From positions 744,001 through 808,000 of the forward strand of contig NC_015740.1 in the NCBI RefSeq assembly GCF_000219605.1: a stretch of 64,000 nucleotides of DNA. Reading direction: 5' to 3'. The DNA comes from Stutzerimonas stutzeri (GTDB taxonomy: Bacteria; Pseudomonadota; Gammaproteobacteria; Pseudomonadales; Pseudomonadaceae). The translations under genes were made by a program, and so were the position numbers. Positions 57,258-64,000 of the stretch are shown piece after piece; the first letter of the stretch is position 1, and every line of letters starts with the position of its first letter. Under the pieces are notes generated by a model that was given only the letters and a program-made list of their open reading frames with translations, did no database searches and was not told the origin of the DNA.

Positions 57258-58114
57258 GGTTTCGCCCTGCTGGGCGACTCACTTTTTTCAGTCGCGAAAA
57301 AAGTAAGCAAAAACGCTTGCCCCTCCATCCGGCCCCGGCTGCGCCGGGGTTCCCTCGTTCCGGTGACGTTCCAAGGGCCCGCTGCGAAGGGCCATCCCTG
57401 GCCCATCGCAGCTCTCGCGGCATCCATGCCGCTCAACCCTTTCCACGCCACCTGCACTCGGCCTCCTGAAAGGGGCGTTTGGTGTTGCCTGAAAGGTCGT
57501 GCAATTGGGGATGGGCAGGGGGCGCTGTAAATGGCCGAACCCACGCTCTGCTTGGTTGCGTTGTCTGTAGCTTGGGTAACGCGACGCTTACCCACCGGTT
57601 TGCAAAGTAACCCGCCGTGGTCCGGCAACACCTTGCTTGAAGCCAGCGGTGGAAAATGTTGATCAGTGTTCCACCTTATATCGGGACACGTCATGACGGT
57701 ACGTCCCTGTCCCGTCATTCCTCGCTCGGCGTCCATTGCTCGCGTCCCGCTGTGCAAGGGCTGAGTTCGGCCTCCTGAGGCGGATTCCAGTCCGGGTCGC
57801 CTGATGGATCGAAGGCTAACTACGCTTTGCTTCGCAGTTGACTTTGCTTTGTGCGTTTCCATGCGCGGCCTGACAGGCAGCACCAGATTCCCCTTCAGTA
57901 GGGAGAGCGGAATCGTTGCGCAAGGGGGTGAGCCGCATGGATGCGGCGAAAGGCTTAAAGGGCCATGGATGGCCCTTGTAAGCCGACCCCTGGAGCGGCG
58001 ATGAAGCGAACGAACCCTGCGCGTAGCGCAGGGCCGGATGTAGGGGCGCGCTTTCTTTTGCTTACTTTTCTTTGCGCGTGCAAAGAAAAGTGAGTCGCCC
58101 AGCAGGGCGAAACC
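57258..58114. repeat. 857-bp inverted-repeat element between sbcD and the WYL gene
   Basis: The outermost 29 bases (57258-57286 and 58086-58114) are perfect inverted repeats. Each arm continues for roughly 200 bases of weaker matching in the same order: an AT-rich hairpin (58069-58090, near-perfect, on the right; a shorter one on the left), AGTAAGCAAAA, CATCCGGCCC, AAGGGCCATCC and GGCATCCATG. The middle (about 57480-57890) is unique, apart from a GGCCTCCTGA word at both 57460 and 57767. I find no convincing gene in it. It resembles a nonautonomous or palindromic intergenic element. Confidence 0.7.
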
Positions 58115-58200
58115 TGAGCCAAACGCCAAGGAAATCGCGCCGCTCACATACCGAGCTCCGTGCCGACGCCCTTCACGGCCAAGAGCGCCCCCAAGAGCCC

Positions 58201-59073
58201 TCACGAGTACAACCACTCCTTCAACGCCTGCAGATTCCCCACCTGCAGCTGCTGCGCCGCCGCATTGGCCTGCACGGTATTCGGATCGATACCGAAGCGC
58301 TGCAGCACGTACTGCACCAGCGCTCCGCGCGTCTCGACCGGCAGCTGGCCCTCGACCATGCCGAAATCCACCTCGATGATCGCCTTCTGTGCCGGGCTCA
58401 ATCGTGCGTCCGGCTCGATCAGCACGGTCACCGGCGTGTTCCATGCCTCGTCCTGTTCGCGGGTGTGTTCGCTGGCGTCCATCAGGTCTGGCTCGCCGCG
58501 AAAGCGGCTGAGCACGAAGTCGCGGTATTCGCGGTTCTTCTCGCAGTAGGCGCGCACATGCCAGCGCATGCCGGTGAACACCAGCGTGTGCGGCGCCATC
58601 ACGCGGATTTCCACCTCGGGATTGGCCAGCGAGACATACTCGCTCTCCAGCCGCAGCCCCTCGCGGCAGGCCTGCAGGATCGGCCGCAGCACCTCGGGTC
58701 GGATACTGCGGTCCGGCACCTGCAGCACTTCGGTATGCGCGTAGGCCAGCGCCAGGCCCTCGATATGCGGGGCGCGGACACGGTTCTGGTCGAGCAAATG
58801 CAGATAGGCGCTGGCGCTGCCGTCGATGAACAGCGGCTGGAAGCCTTTGGTCGGCTTGTAGCCCTTCAGATGGCGGTCATATGTCAGGTTTCTGGGCGCA
58901 TGTTCGTTCAGGTAGGTGTTGATGTCTTTCGATGCCTGCTGGCGGCTGATGCCGAAACTCTGCATCAGGTGGCCCGTGGTCAGGCGGCCTTCCCACCAGG
59001 CGATGGTCTCGATCAGCCGGTAGCGCAGCGCCAGGTCCCAGCGAATCTGACTGATCGATTGCTTGCGTTTCAT
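58201..59073 (-). CDS. WYL-domain transcriptional regulator (CapW/BrxR type)
   Basis: A 290-residue protein: N-terminal winged helix (about 8-75; WWEGRLTTGHLMQSFGISRQQASKDINTYL), then a WYL domain (about 125-210; PHTLVFTGMRWHVRAYCEKNREYRDFVLSRF) and a C-terminal extension. The layout and the APRNLTYDRHLKGYKPT segment resemble CapW and BrxR, repressors of anti-phage operons that sense nucleic acid or nucleotide ligands. No CBASS, BREX or other defence gene adjoins it. It is divergent from a 33-residue membrane protein; the gap contains palindromes suited to autoregulation. Confidence 0.82.
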   Translation of the reverse strand: MKRKQSISQIRWDLALRYRLIETIAWWEGRLTTGHLMQSFGISRQQASKDINTYLNEHAPRNLTYDRHLKGYKPTKGFQPLFIDGSASAYLHLLDQNRVRAPHIEGLALAYAHTEVLQVPDRSIRPEVLRPILQACREGLRLESEYVSLANPEVEIRVMAPHTLVFTGMRWHVRAYCEKNREYRDFVLSRFRGEPDLMDASEHTREQDEAWNTPVTVLIEPDARLSPAQKAIIEVDFGMVEGQLPVETRGALVQYVLQRFGIDPNTVQANAAAQQLQVGNLQALKEWLYS

Positions 59074-59109
59074 CGCCTCTGCACCTGTTCCAAAGATTTA
59101 CATGCCTAT

Positions 59110-59158
59110 GTCGAGCAGGTCGACGTGTCGCTCAACGCTACATATATTCGGGGTATGT
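59110..59158 (+). promoter_or_regulatory. Operator-like palindromes and promoter before the microprotein
   Basis: GTCGA-GCAGG-TCGAC (59110-59124) is a perfect interrupted palindrome. It overlaps a -35-like TCGACG (59120-59125), which is 17 bases from TATATT (59143-59148). A second inverted repeat, ACATA-N9-TATGT (59140-59144/59154-59158), covers the -10. Both are plausible targets of the divergent WYL repressor. Confidence 0.5.
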
Positions 59159-59192
59159 TTCAACTCGATCCGGTGGATGAGGAGACCCTGAC

Positions 59193-59294
59193 ATGAGCCT
59201 GATGATCAATGCGTTGGTGATGTCCTGCATGGCGTTCGTTGTGATGCTGTTTCTGGCTTGGCTGGCCTATGGCAGCGGCGATCGGAAGGGGTGA
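59193..59294 (+). CDS. 33-residue single-span membrane microprotein
   Basis: ATG 59193 has a strong GAGGAG (59179-59184) eight bases upstream. The product, MSLMINALVMSCMAFVVMLF followed by LAWLAYGSGDRKG, is one hydrophobic helix with a short basic tail. Promoter, operator palindromes and ribosome binding site in front of it argue for a real gene. I do not recognise it. It is the nearest candidate target of the divergent WYL regulator. Confidence 0.55.
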   Translation: MSLMINALVMSCMAFVVMLFLAWLAYGSGDRKG

Positions 59295-59398
59295 TGAGCG
59301 TTACAGTTCTATGAAGATCAGTGGATTCCCGATGGACGGCATGAATCTCCGAGCGATGAACAGGGTCTTTGTCTCAGGCTCATTGCTAGAGATGTTCC

Positions 59399-59614
59399 AT
59401 GAAGACTCTGTCCCGCTACCTGGCCGAAACCTTCACCTCGCAGTACCGCACGCGCGTCGAGCCGCAAGCGGACGGTCGCCTGCTGGTGCATGTCGGCTAC
59501 CCGATCAATGGCACCCACGCCACGCGCATCATGGCCGGGCACCAGGTGCAGAACACCCTGCTGGTCGAAACCATTCTCGAAGACATGCGTAACGAGCTGG
59601 CTCGCCCGCAATAA
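59399..59614 (+). CDS. Hypothetical 71-residue protein
   Basis: A small soluble protein (MKTLSRYLAETFTSQYRTRV...ILEDMRNELARPQ), alpha/beta in character, without signal peptide, membrane helix or Cys. It starts 104 bp after the microprotein and ends 3 bp before the convergent histidine kinase gene. The ribosome binding site is weak (AGAGATG). Family not recognised; it may be cotranscribed with the microprotein. Confidence 0.5.
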   Translation: MKTLSRYLAETFTSQYRTRVEPQADGRLLVHVGYPINGTHATRIMAGHQVQNTLLVETILEDMRNELARPQ

Positions 59615-59617
59615 CGG

Positions 59618-60934
59618 TCAGCGCGTCGCCGGTAGTGCGATGCGCACGCGCAAACCACCCAGCGGGCTTTCTTCAAGACTCCACTCGCCACGCCAAGCCG
59701 TCAGGATATCGCTGACGATCCCCAGCCCCAGCCCGTGACCTTCCGCCGACTCGTCCAGCCGAACGCCACGGTTGATGACCTGTTCGCGCTGTGCCGCCGG
59801 AATCCCCGGTCCGTCGTCGTCCACCAGCAGGACGAAGGCATCGCCGCTGCGCTCGATGCTCAGCTCCACACGGTTACGGGCCCACTTGCAGGCGTTATCC
59901 AGCAGATTGCCCAGCAGCTCGAGCATGTCCTCGCGGTCACGCGGCAACCGGCAGCCGGCGGGCGCCTGCCAGCGCAGGTCGAGGCCGCTGCGGTGGATCA
60001 TCGCCAGCGTATCGAACAGTGCCGGCAGTTCCGCACCGCAGTCGAAATGCGCACCGGGCAGCACGTCCACTGATAGCCGCGCGCGGCCCAGTTCGCGGCT
60101 GACCCGTTGCTGGATCTGCTCCAGCTGCTCCTGCAGGCTGGCCTGCAGTTCGGGGTGGGCGGCGACTTCTTCGCGTTGCACCAGGCTGCCGAGCACGGCC
60201 AGTGGCGTCTTCAGCGCGTGGCCGAGGTTGCCCAGCGCGTGCCGCGAGCGCTGCAAGGTGTCCTCGGTGTGGCTGAGCAGGTGGTTGATCTGCTCGACCA
60301 GCGGCTGCAGCTCGACGGGCGCCTGCTGGTCCAGCTGCTGGCGCTGGCCCTGCTGCAACTGGGCGATCTGCTGCCGGGCGCGCTCCAGCGGGCGCAGTGC
60401 CAGGCCCATGGCGTAGCGCTGCAAAAGCAGCAGGGCGAGCAGGGCGAAACCGACCAGGCCCAGACCGCTCAGCCGCACGCGGGCAAAGCTGTCGAGAACC
60501 GGTGTGTAGTCCTGCGCCACGCTGATGACGATCGGCTGTCCGTCGCGGCGGTACTCGGCGCGATAACCCAGCAGTCGCTGTTCCTGCGGGCCGTCGAGCA
60601 GTTCGTCCGCCAGTCCCGCGCGTTCCGGCCATTCTGGCGAGGCGTCCCACAGCGAGCGGGAACGCCAGGTGCGCTCGGGCAGTTCGATCTTGAAGTAGTG
60701 GCCGGAGAACGGCCGTTGATAGCGTGGGTTGAGGCGCTGTACGTCCAGCTGATCACCGTTCGGTCCCTTCACCAAGGCAATCAGCAGGCCTTCGGTTTCC
60801 TCGCGCAGGTCGGTTTCCAGACTGCGCCTGAGGCCTGACTCGAAGAGCCACAGGCTGGTCTGCACCAGCACCAGCGCGACCAGCAGCAGAGTGGCGATCA
60901 GCGCCAGGCTGAGGCTGCGCTGAATCGATTTCAC
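59618..60934 (-). CDS. Sensor histidine kinase
   Basis: A 438-residue membrane kinase: helix 1 (about 10-30), a periplasmic domain of about 120 residues ([22 protein letters not shown]), helix 2 (about 153-172), HAMP-like segment, dimerisation domain with the phospho-acceptor His239 ([12 protein letters not shown]), and HATPase domain ([27 protein letters not shown]). It overlaps the response regulator stop by 4 bases. The PhoQ-like periplasmic domain and PepSY neighbours suggest a cation or envelope signal. Confidence 0.9.
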   Translation of the reverse strand: MKSIQRSLSLALIATLLLVALVLVQTSLWLFESGLRRSLETDLREETEGLLIALVKGPNGDQLDVQRLNPRYQRPFSGHYFKIELPERTWRSRSLWDASPEWPERAGLADELLDGPQEQRLLGYRAEYRRDGQPIVISVAQDYTPVLDSFARVRLSGLGLVGFALLALLLLQRYAMGLALRPLERARQQIAQLQQGQRQQLDQQAPVELQPLVEQINHLLSHTEDTLQRSRHALGNLGHALKTPLAVLGSLVQREEVAAHPELQASLQEQLEQIQQRVSRELGRARLSVDVLPGAHFDCGAELPALFDTLAMIHRSGLDLRWQAPAGCRLPRDREDMLELLGNLLDNACKWARNRVELSIERSGDAFVLLVDDDGPGIPAAQREQVINRGVRLDESAEGHGLGLGIVSDILTAWRGEWSLEESPLGGLRVRIALPATR

Positions 60935-61596
60935 GGCTGGCCGCCGAAGCGATAGCCCTGGCCACGGCGCGTTTCGATCAGCTCGCGACCGAGCTTGCCG
61001 CGCAGCCTGTTGACATGCACCTCGATGACGTTGGAATCGCGTTCGGTTTCACCGTCGTACAGGTGTTCGGTCAGTTGGGTTTTCGACAGCAGCTGCCCCG
61101 GATGCAGCATGAAGTAGCGCAGCAGGCGGAATTCACCGGCGGTGAGTTCGATGTCCTGGCCGTCCTTGCGACAGCACTGGCGCGACTCGTCCAGCTCCAG
61201 GCCACCGGCTTGCAGCATGGGCTGGTTGGCCAGGCCGTGGGCACGGCGCAGCAGCGCCTGGATGCGCAACAGCAGCTCTTCGGGATGAAAGGGTTTGGTC
61301 AGGTAGTCGTCGGCGCCGGCCTTGAGGCCGTCGATGCGTTCGGCCCAAGAGCCGCGCGCGGTAAGGATCAGCACCGGTGTGGTGAGGTCACCGGCGCGCC
61401 AGTCGTGCAGCACCTCCAGCCCCGGTTTGCCAGGCAAGCCGAGGTCGAGAATGATCAGGTCGTAGGGCTCGGTCGCGCCCTGGTATGCGGCGTCGCGGCC
61501 ATCGGCGAGCCAGTCGGTGGCGTAGCCCTGGCGGTTGAGACTGGCGATCAGTTCATCGGCCAGCGGCACGCTGTCTTCGACCAGCAGCAGGCGCAT
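60931..61596 (-). CDS. OmpR-family response regulator
   Basis: A 221-residue protein with receiver domain (Asp51 in [10 protein letters not shown], Lys in DYLTKPF) and a winged-helix DNA-binding domain (about 125-221; [16 protein letters not shown]). It sits between the PepSY gene (sharing one base) and the kinase, so the order is PepSY-PepSY-RR-HK on the minus strand. Confidence 0.93.
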   Translation of the reverse strand: MRLLLVEDSVPLADELIASLNRQGYATDWLADGRDAAYQGATEPYDLIILDLGLPGKPGLEVLHDWRAGDLTTPVLILTARGSWAERIDGLKAGADDYLTKPFHPEELLLRIQALLRRAHGLANQPMLQAGGLELDESRQCCRKDGQDIELTAGEFRLLRYFMLHPGQLLSKTQLTEHLYDGETERDSNVIEVHVNRLRGKLGRELIETRRGQGYRFGGQP

Positions 61597-61901
61597 CAGT
61601 CTTCTTCATCCTTGAGCAGGCGCCCGTCGCGGGCATCCAGTTCGAGCTCGCGGGCAACGCCGTCGGTGGTGAGCAATTCGATCTCGTAAACGTAGATGCC
61701 ATCTTCCTCCTCCAGCTCCGCTTCCAGCAGGCTGGCCCCCGGATAGCGCTCCATGGCGCGCTGGAGCAGAGCTTCCAGCGGCATGATGAGGCCCTCGCGG
61801 CGTAGCCGCAGGGCCTCATCCTGGTCCAGGTCGCGGCTCGCCGCTGGAGTGGCAGCGAGCAGCAGGGTCAGTGGAACGGTTACGAAAAGGGGGGCACGCA
61901 T
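61596..61901 (-). CDS. PepSY-domain periplasmic protein
   Basis: A 101-residue exported protein: signal peptide (about 1-21) and one PepSY domain ([33 protein letters not shown]...). PepSY proteins inhibit peptidases or sense ligands near two-component systems. I chose ATG 61901. It shares one base with the response regulator start. Confidence 0.82.
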   Translation of the reverse strand: MRAPLFVTVPLTLLLAATPAASRDLDQDEALRLRREGLIMPLEALLQRAMERYPGASLLEAELEEEDGIYVYEIELLTTDGVARELELDARDGRLLKDEED

Positions 61902-61909
61902 GGCTGGCC

Positions 61910-62218
61910 TCAGTCGTCCTGATGGTCCTTCAGCACTTCGCCGGTTTTGGCGTCGAGCTCGACGTCCCATTGCACACCTTTGTCGTCGCGCAATTCAAGT
62001 TGATAGACGTAGCGGCCGTACTCTTCTTCCAGCTCGGTCTCCTCGATGGTCGCGCCGGGATGCTTGGCCAATGCCGCTTCGTTGAGCTTCTCGAACGACT
62101 GGATGGTGCCGGCATCGCGCAGCTTCAGTGCCTCGTCCGGGCCGATGTCCTTGGCCATGGCCAGGTTGGCGCCGAGGGCGAGGGTGGCGGCGGTGAGCAG
62201 CGTAGTCAGTGTTTTCAT
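61910..62218 (-). CDS. PepSY-domain periplasmic protein
   Basis: A 102-residue exported protein (signal peptide 1-21, cleavage after AMA) with a PepSY domain (ALAKHPGATIEETELEEEYGRYVYQLELRDDKG) closely resembling its neighbour, so the two are probably tandem duplicates. I chose ATG 62218. First gene of the PepSY-PepSY-RR-HK operon, read divergently from the CusF-like gene. Confidence 0.85.
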   Translation of the reverse strand: MKTLTTLLTAATLALGANLAMAKDIGPDEALKLRDAGTIQSFEKLNEAALAKHPGATIEETELEEEYGRYVYQLELRDDKGVQWDVELDAKTGEVLKDHQDD

Positions 62219-62270
62219 GGTTTTGATTCCTGTGGTTGGTTTCGACGATTCACAGGTTACGAGGGCTTGC

Positions 62271-62286
62271 TTAAACGAAACTGAAC
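62271..62286 (-). promoter_or_regulatory. Candidate response-regulator direct repeat
   Basis: On the minus strand GTTCAG (62286-62281) and GTTTAA (62276-62271) repeat with a 10-base period, the spacing used by OmpR-family regulators. It is about 55-70 bases before the PepSY start in a divergent gap. Confidence 0.3.
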
Positions 62287-62389
62287 GCCACCACCCGCCT
62301 GCGAATGCACCGTTCGGGCGAGGGCGAACCGCGCCATGGGGACTACGCTTGCTGCAGGTCAGCACAACCGATCCTCTGGGTGAGACGCC

Positions 62390-62746
62390 ATGAAAACCGT
62401 GTTTCTCGTACTGCTTGCGACCCTAGGGCTGAGTGGCCAGGCCTCTGCCGAGGATCTGCTGAAGCCCTCCACCACACCGCCAACGGTCGACGATGTGGCG
62501 GCTGGCAACAGCCTGGAGACCGAGCCCGCTTACAGGGCCGAAGGCGTGATCCGCGCCATCGATGCGCAGCAGGGCACCGTCACCATCGCCCACGGGCCGG
62601 TGCCTGAGCTGAAGTGGCCGGCGATGGTGATGCCGTTCAAGTTGGACGCCGCACAGCTCGGCGGACTGGCCGTGGGCGATGCGGTGGAGTTCCGCTTCAG
62701 CAACGGCGAGATGGACCCGCAGATCGTCTTCATTCGACGGCAGTAG
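62390..62746 (+). CDS. CusF-like copper-binding periplasmic protein
   Basis: A 118-residue exported protein: signal peptide (1-20), then a CusF_Ec-type beta barrel (about 48-116; GVIRAIDAQQGTVTIAHGPVPELKWPAMVMPFKL). The His, the Trp and the two Met of HGPVPELKWPAMVM correspond to the copper/silver ligands of E. coli CusF. No CusCBA efflux gene is adjacent. Divergent from the PepSY/two-component operon, so it may belong to that regulon. Confidence 0.8.
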   Translation: MKTVFLVLLATLGLSGQASAEDLLKPSTTPPTVDDVAAGNSLETEPAYRAEGVIRAIDAQQGTVTIAHGPVPELKWPAMVMPFKLDAAQLGGLAVGDAVEFRFSNGEMDPQIVFIRRQ

Positions 62747-62859
62747 ACAGTGGCTGGTACGGGCAATTGGTTGAACTTAGCGGTCGCCGTTGGGCTCGTA
62801 ATTCAGGCAGGGGCCATTCGTATGGCCGGATCTGGTTCCATTTGAAGAAGGAAAACGAC

Positions 62860-63123
62860 ATGTATAACAAGACACTAACCGCGGCGTTCGCCGTTGCCAT
62901 CCTGAGCTCCGGTGCTGCCTTTGCGGCCGACAAGCCCGGCGCTGATTGGATCACCCTTGAGCAAGCCGTCGAGAAGGCCAAGGCCGCCGGCTATACCGAA
63001 CTGCATGGCATCGAGGCCGATGATGACGGTTGGGAAGGCGAGGGCATGAAGCAGGACGGCAAGAAGTACGAGTTCAAGATCGATGGCCGCACTGGCGAAG
63101 TTACCAAGGACAAAGAAGACTGA
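62860..63123 (+). CDS. PepSY-domain periplasmic protein
   Basis: An 87-residue exported protein: signal peptide (1-22, ending AAFAA) and a short PepSY-like domain (WITLEQAVEKAKAAGYTELHGIEADDDGWEGEGM...). AAGGA seven bases before ATG 62860 supports the start. Third PepSY protein of the region and more divergent than the tandem pair; 113 bp after the CusF-like gene. Confidence 0.8.
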   Translation: MYNKTLTAAFAVAILSSGAAFAADKPGADWITLEQAVEKAKAAGYTELHGIEADDDGWEGEGMKQDGKKYEFKIDGRTGEVTKDKED

Positions 63124-63285
63124 GCCGACGCACTCCACGTGCCTGGCGTCTTTGCTGAGCGCATCGCCTGCCTTACAGCGGCGCTGTGCTCAGCTGTCAC
63201 TTGCCACAACACTCCCGCAACGGGAGGCAGCCACTGACAGAGCGGGTATCATTCACCTCCCTCGTCGTTCCGTGTAGCTGCACTC

Positions 63286-64000
63286 ATGTTCGCTTCCAGC
63301 CCCCGTCCCAGCACCCTGCATCTGCCGCAAGGCGATTGGCATACGGTGCTCGACTGCCTGTGCGCGCACTTCCCGGCGATCAGTCGCGATACCTGGCTCG
63401 ATCGCATCGCCCGCGGCCGCGTGCTGGATGCGCAGATGCAGCCGATCGATGCCGCGCAAGCCTATCGGGTCGGCATGCGCATTCATTACTTTCGTGAAGT
63501 GCCGAACGAGACCCCGGTGCCATTCGAAGAACGCATCCTGCACGTCGACGAGCATCTGGTGGTGGCGGACAAGCCCCACTTTCTCTCGGTGATGCCGGCT
63601 GGCGAATACGTCAATGAAACCCTGCTGGCGCGGCTCAGCAAACGGCTCGGTAACACCGATCTGGTGCCGATTCATCGCATCGATCGGCTCACCGCCGGTC
63701 TGGTGCTGTTCTCGGCCAACCGCGAAAGCCGTGGCGCCTACCAGGCGCTGTTCCGTGAGCGGGAGATCAGCAAGCGCTACGAGGCAATCTGCCCGGCGCT
63801 GCCGCATCTCGAATTTCCCCTGCGACGACGCCTGTGCATGGTGCCGGGTGACCCCTTCTTCCTGATGCGCGAAGGCGAGGATGAGCCGAACAGCGAAACG
63901 CTGATCGAGGTGCTCGAACGGCGCGGCGACCTCTGGCGCTACGGGCTTTCCCCCATCAGCGGCAAAAAGCACCAGCTGCGCCTGCACATGGCGACCCTCG
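63286..64000 (+). CDS. RluA-family pseudouridine synthase (3' end outside window)
   Basis: An open frame from ATG 63286 to the window end, at least 238 codons. It has the RluA catalytic motif HRIDRLTAG with Asp133, preceded by VADKPHFLSVMPAG, and a C-terminal GKKHQLRLHMATL motif. It isomerises uridine in rRNA or tRNA; which RluA/TruC subtype cannot be decided. No S4 domain is visible in the N-terminus. The stop codon lies beyond base 64000. Confidence 0.9.
   Translation, partial: MFASSPRPSTLHLPQGDWHTVLDCLCAHFPAISRDTWLDRIARGRVLDAQMQPIDAAQAYRVGMRIHYFREVPNETPVPFEERILHVDEHLVVADKPHFLSVMPAGEYVNETLLARLSKRLGNTDLVPIHRIDRLTAGLVLFSANRESRGAYQALFREREISKRYEAICPALPHLEFPLRRRLCMVPGDPFFLMREGEDEPNSETLIEVLERRGDLWRYGLSPISGKKHQLRLHMATL

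Noticed and set aside
57113..58444. 443-codon minus-strand frame across the inverted-repeat element
   Set aside because: It runs through both arms and into the WYL gene in another frame, and its composition is that of translated repeats.

Overview
The window is about 64 kb of a high-GC gammaproteobacterial chromosome. It looks like the core genome of a pseudomonad, most likely the Stutzerimonas (Pseudomonas) stutzeri group. The evidence is near-identity of the ribosomal proteins to Pseudomonas families, a gene order that largely follows P. aeruginosa PAO1 as I remember it (rplQ-katA-uvrA-MFS-ssb; oprG-epimerase; nrdR-ribD-ribC-ribB-ribH-nusB-thiL-pgpA-ribA), and FMN and cobalamin riboswitches. 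I see no tRNA, rRNA, CRISPR array, transposase gene or prophage.

Layout. 1-15.2 kb: the 3' end of fusA, then tuf and the joined S10, spc and alpha ribosomal operons through secY, rpoA and rplQ. A near-consensus promoter precedes rpsJ, and two internal gaps (rpsN-rpsH and rpmJ-rpsM) each hold a hairpin overlapping a candidate promoter. 15.3-23.7 kb: katA, divergently read uvrA and a YajR-like transporter, ssb and two sugar-nucleotide SDR genes. 23.7-33.2 kb is a metal and envelope block: oprG with an Anr-like site, a six-gene Ttp-type TonB operon with a Fur-like site, and a four-gene DUF2796/ABC/DUF3299 operon with a Zur-like site. 33.2-37.3 kb: the redox chaperone YbbN/CnoX, yedEF, thpR, a methyltransferase and a lipoprotein.

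37.4-45.4 kb holds nrdR and riboflavin synthesis. The FMN riboswitch before ribC is enlarged by an interspersed repeat; a second, inverted copy lies before ribH. A short leader ORF with a sequestered ribosome binding site overlaps ribC. 45.4-51.9 kb is vitamin B12 acquisition: one BtuF-like protein on the + strand and a riboswitch-controlled btuB-SBP-btuC-btuD-PduO-like operon on the - strand. 52.2-57.1 kb encodes SbcCD. 57.2-58.2 kb is a gene-free inverted-repeat element. 58.2-59.6 kb has a WYL regulator of the CapW/BrxR type, divergent from an uncharacterised 33-residue membrane microprotein and a 71-residue orphan. 59.6-63.1 kb is a two-component system with three PepSY proteins and a CusF-like protein. 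The window ends inside an RluA-family pseudouridine synthase gene.

Functional links: NusE (S10) and its partner NusB are both present. RibB carries a degenerate RibA-like domain while a complete RibA is encoded separately. The TonB operon could energise BtuB or metal receptors. The least explained segment is 57.2-59.6 kb.
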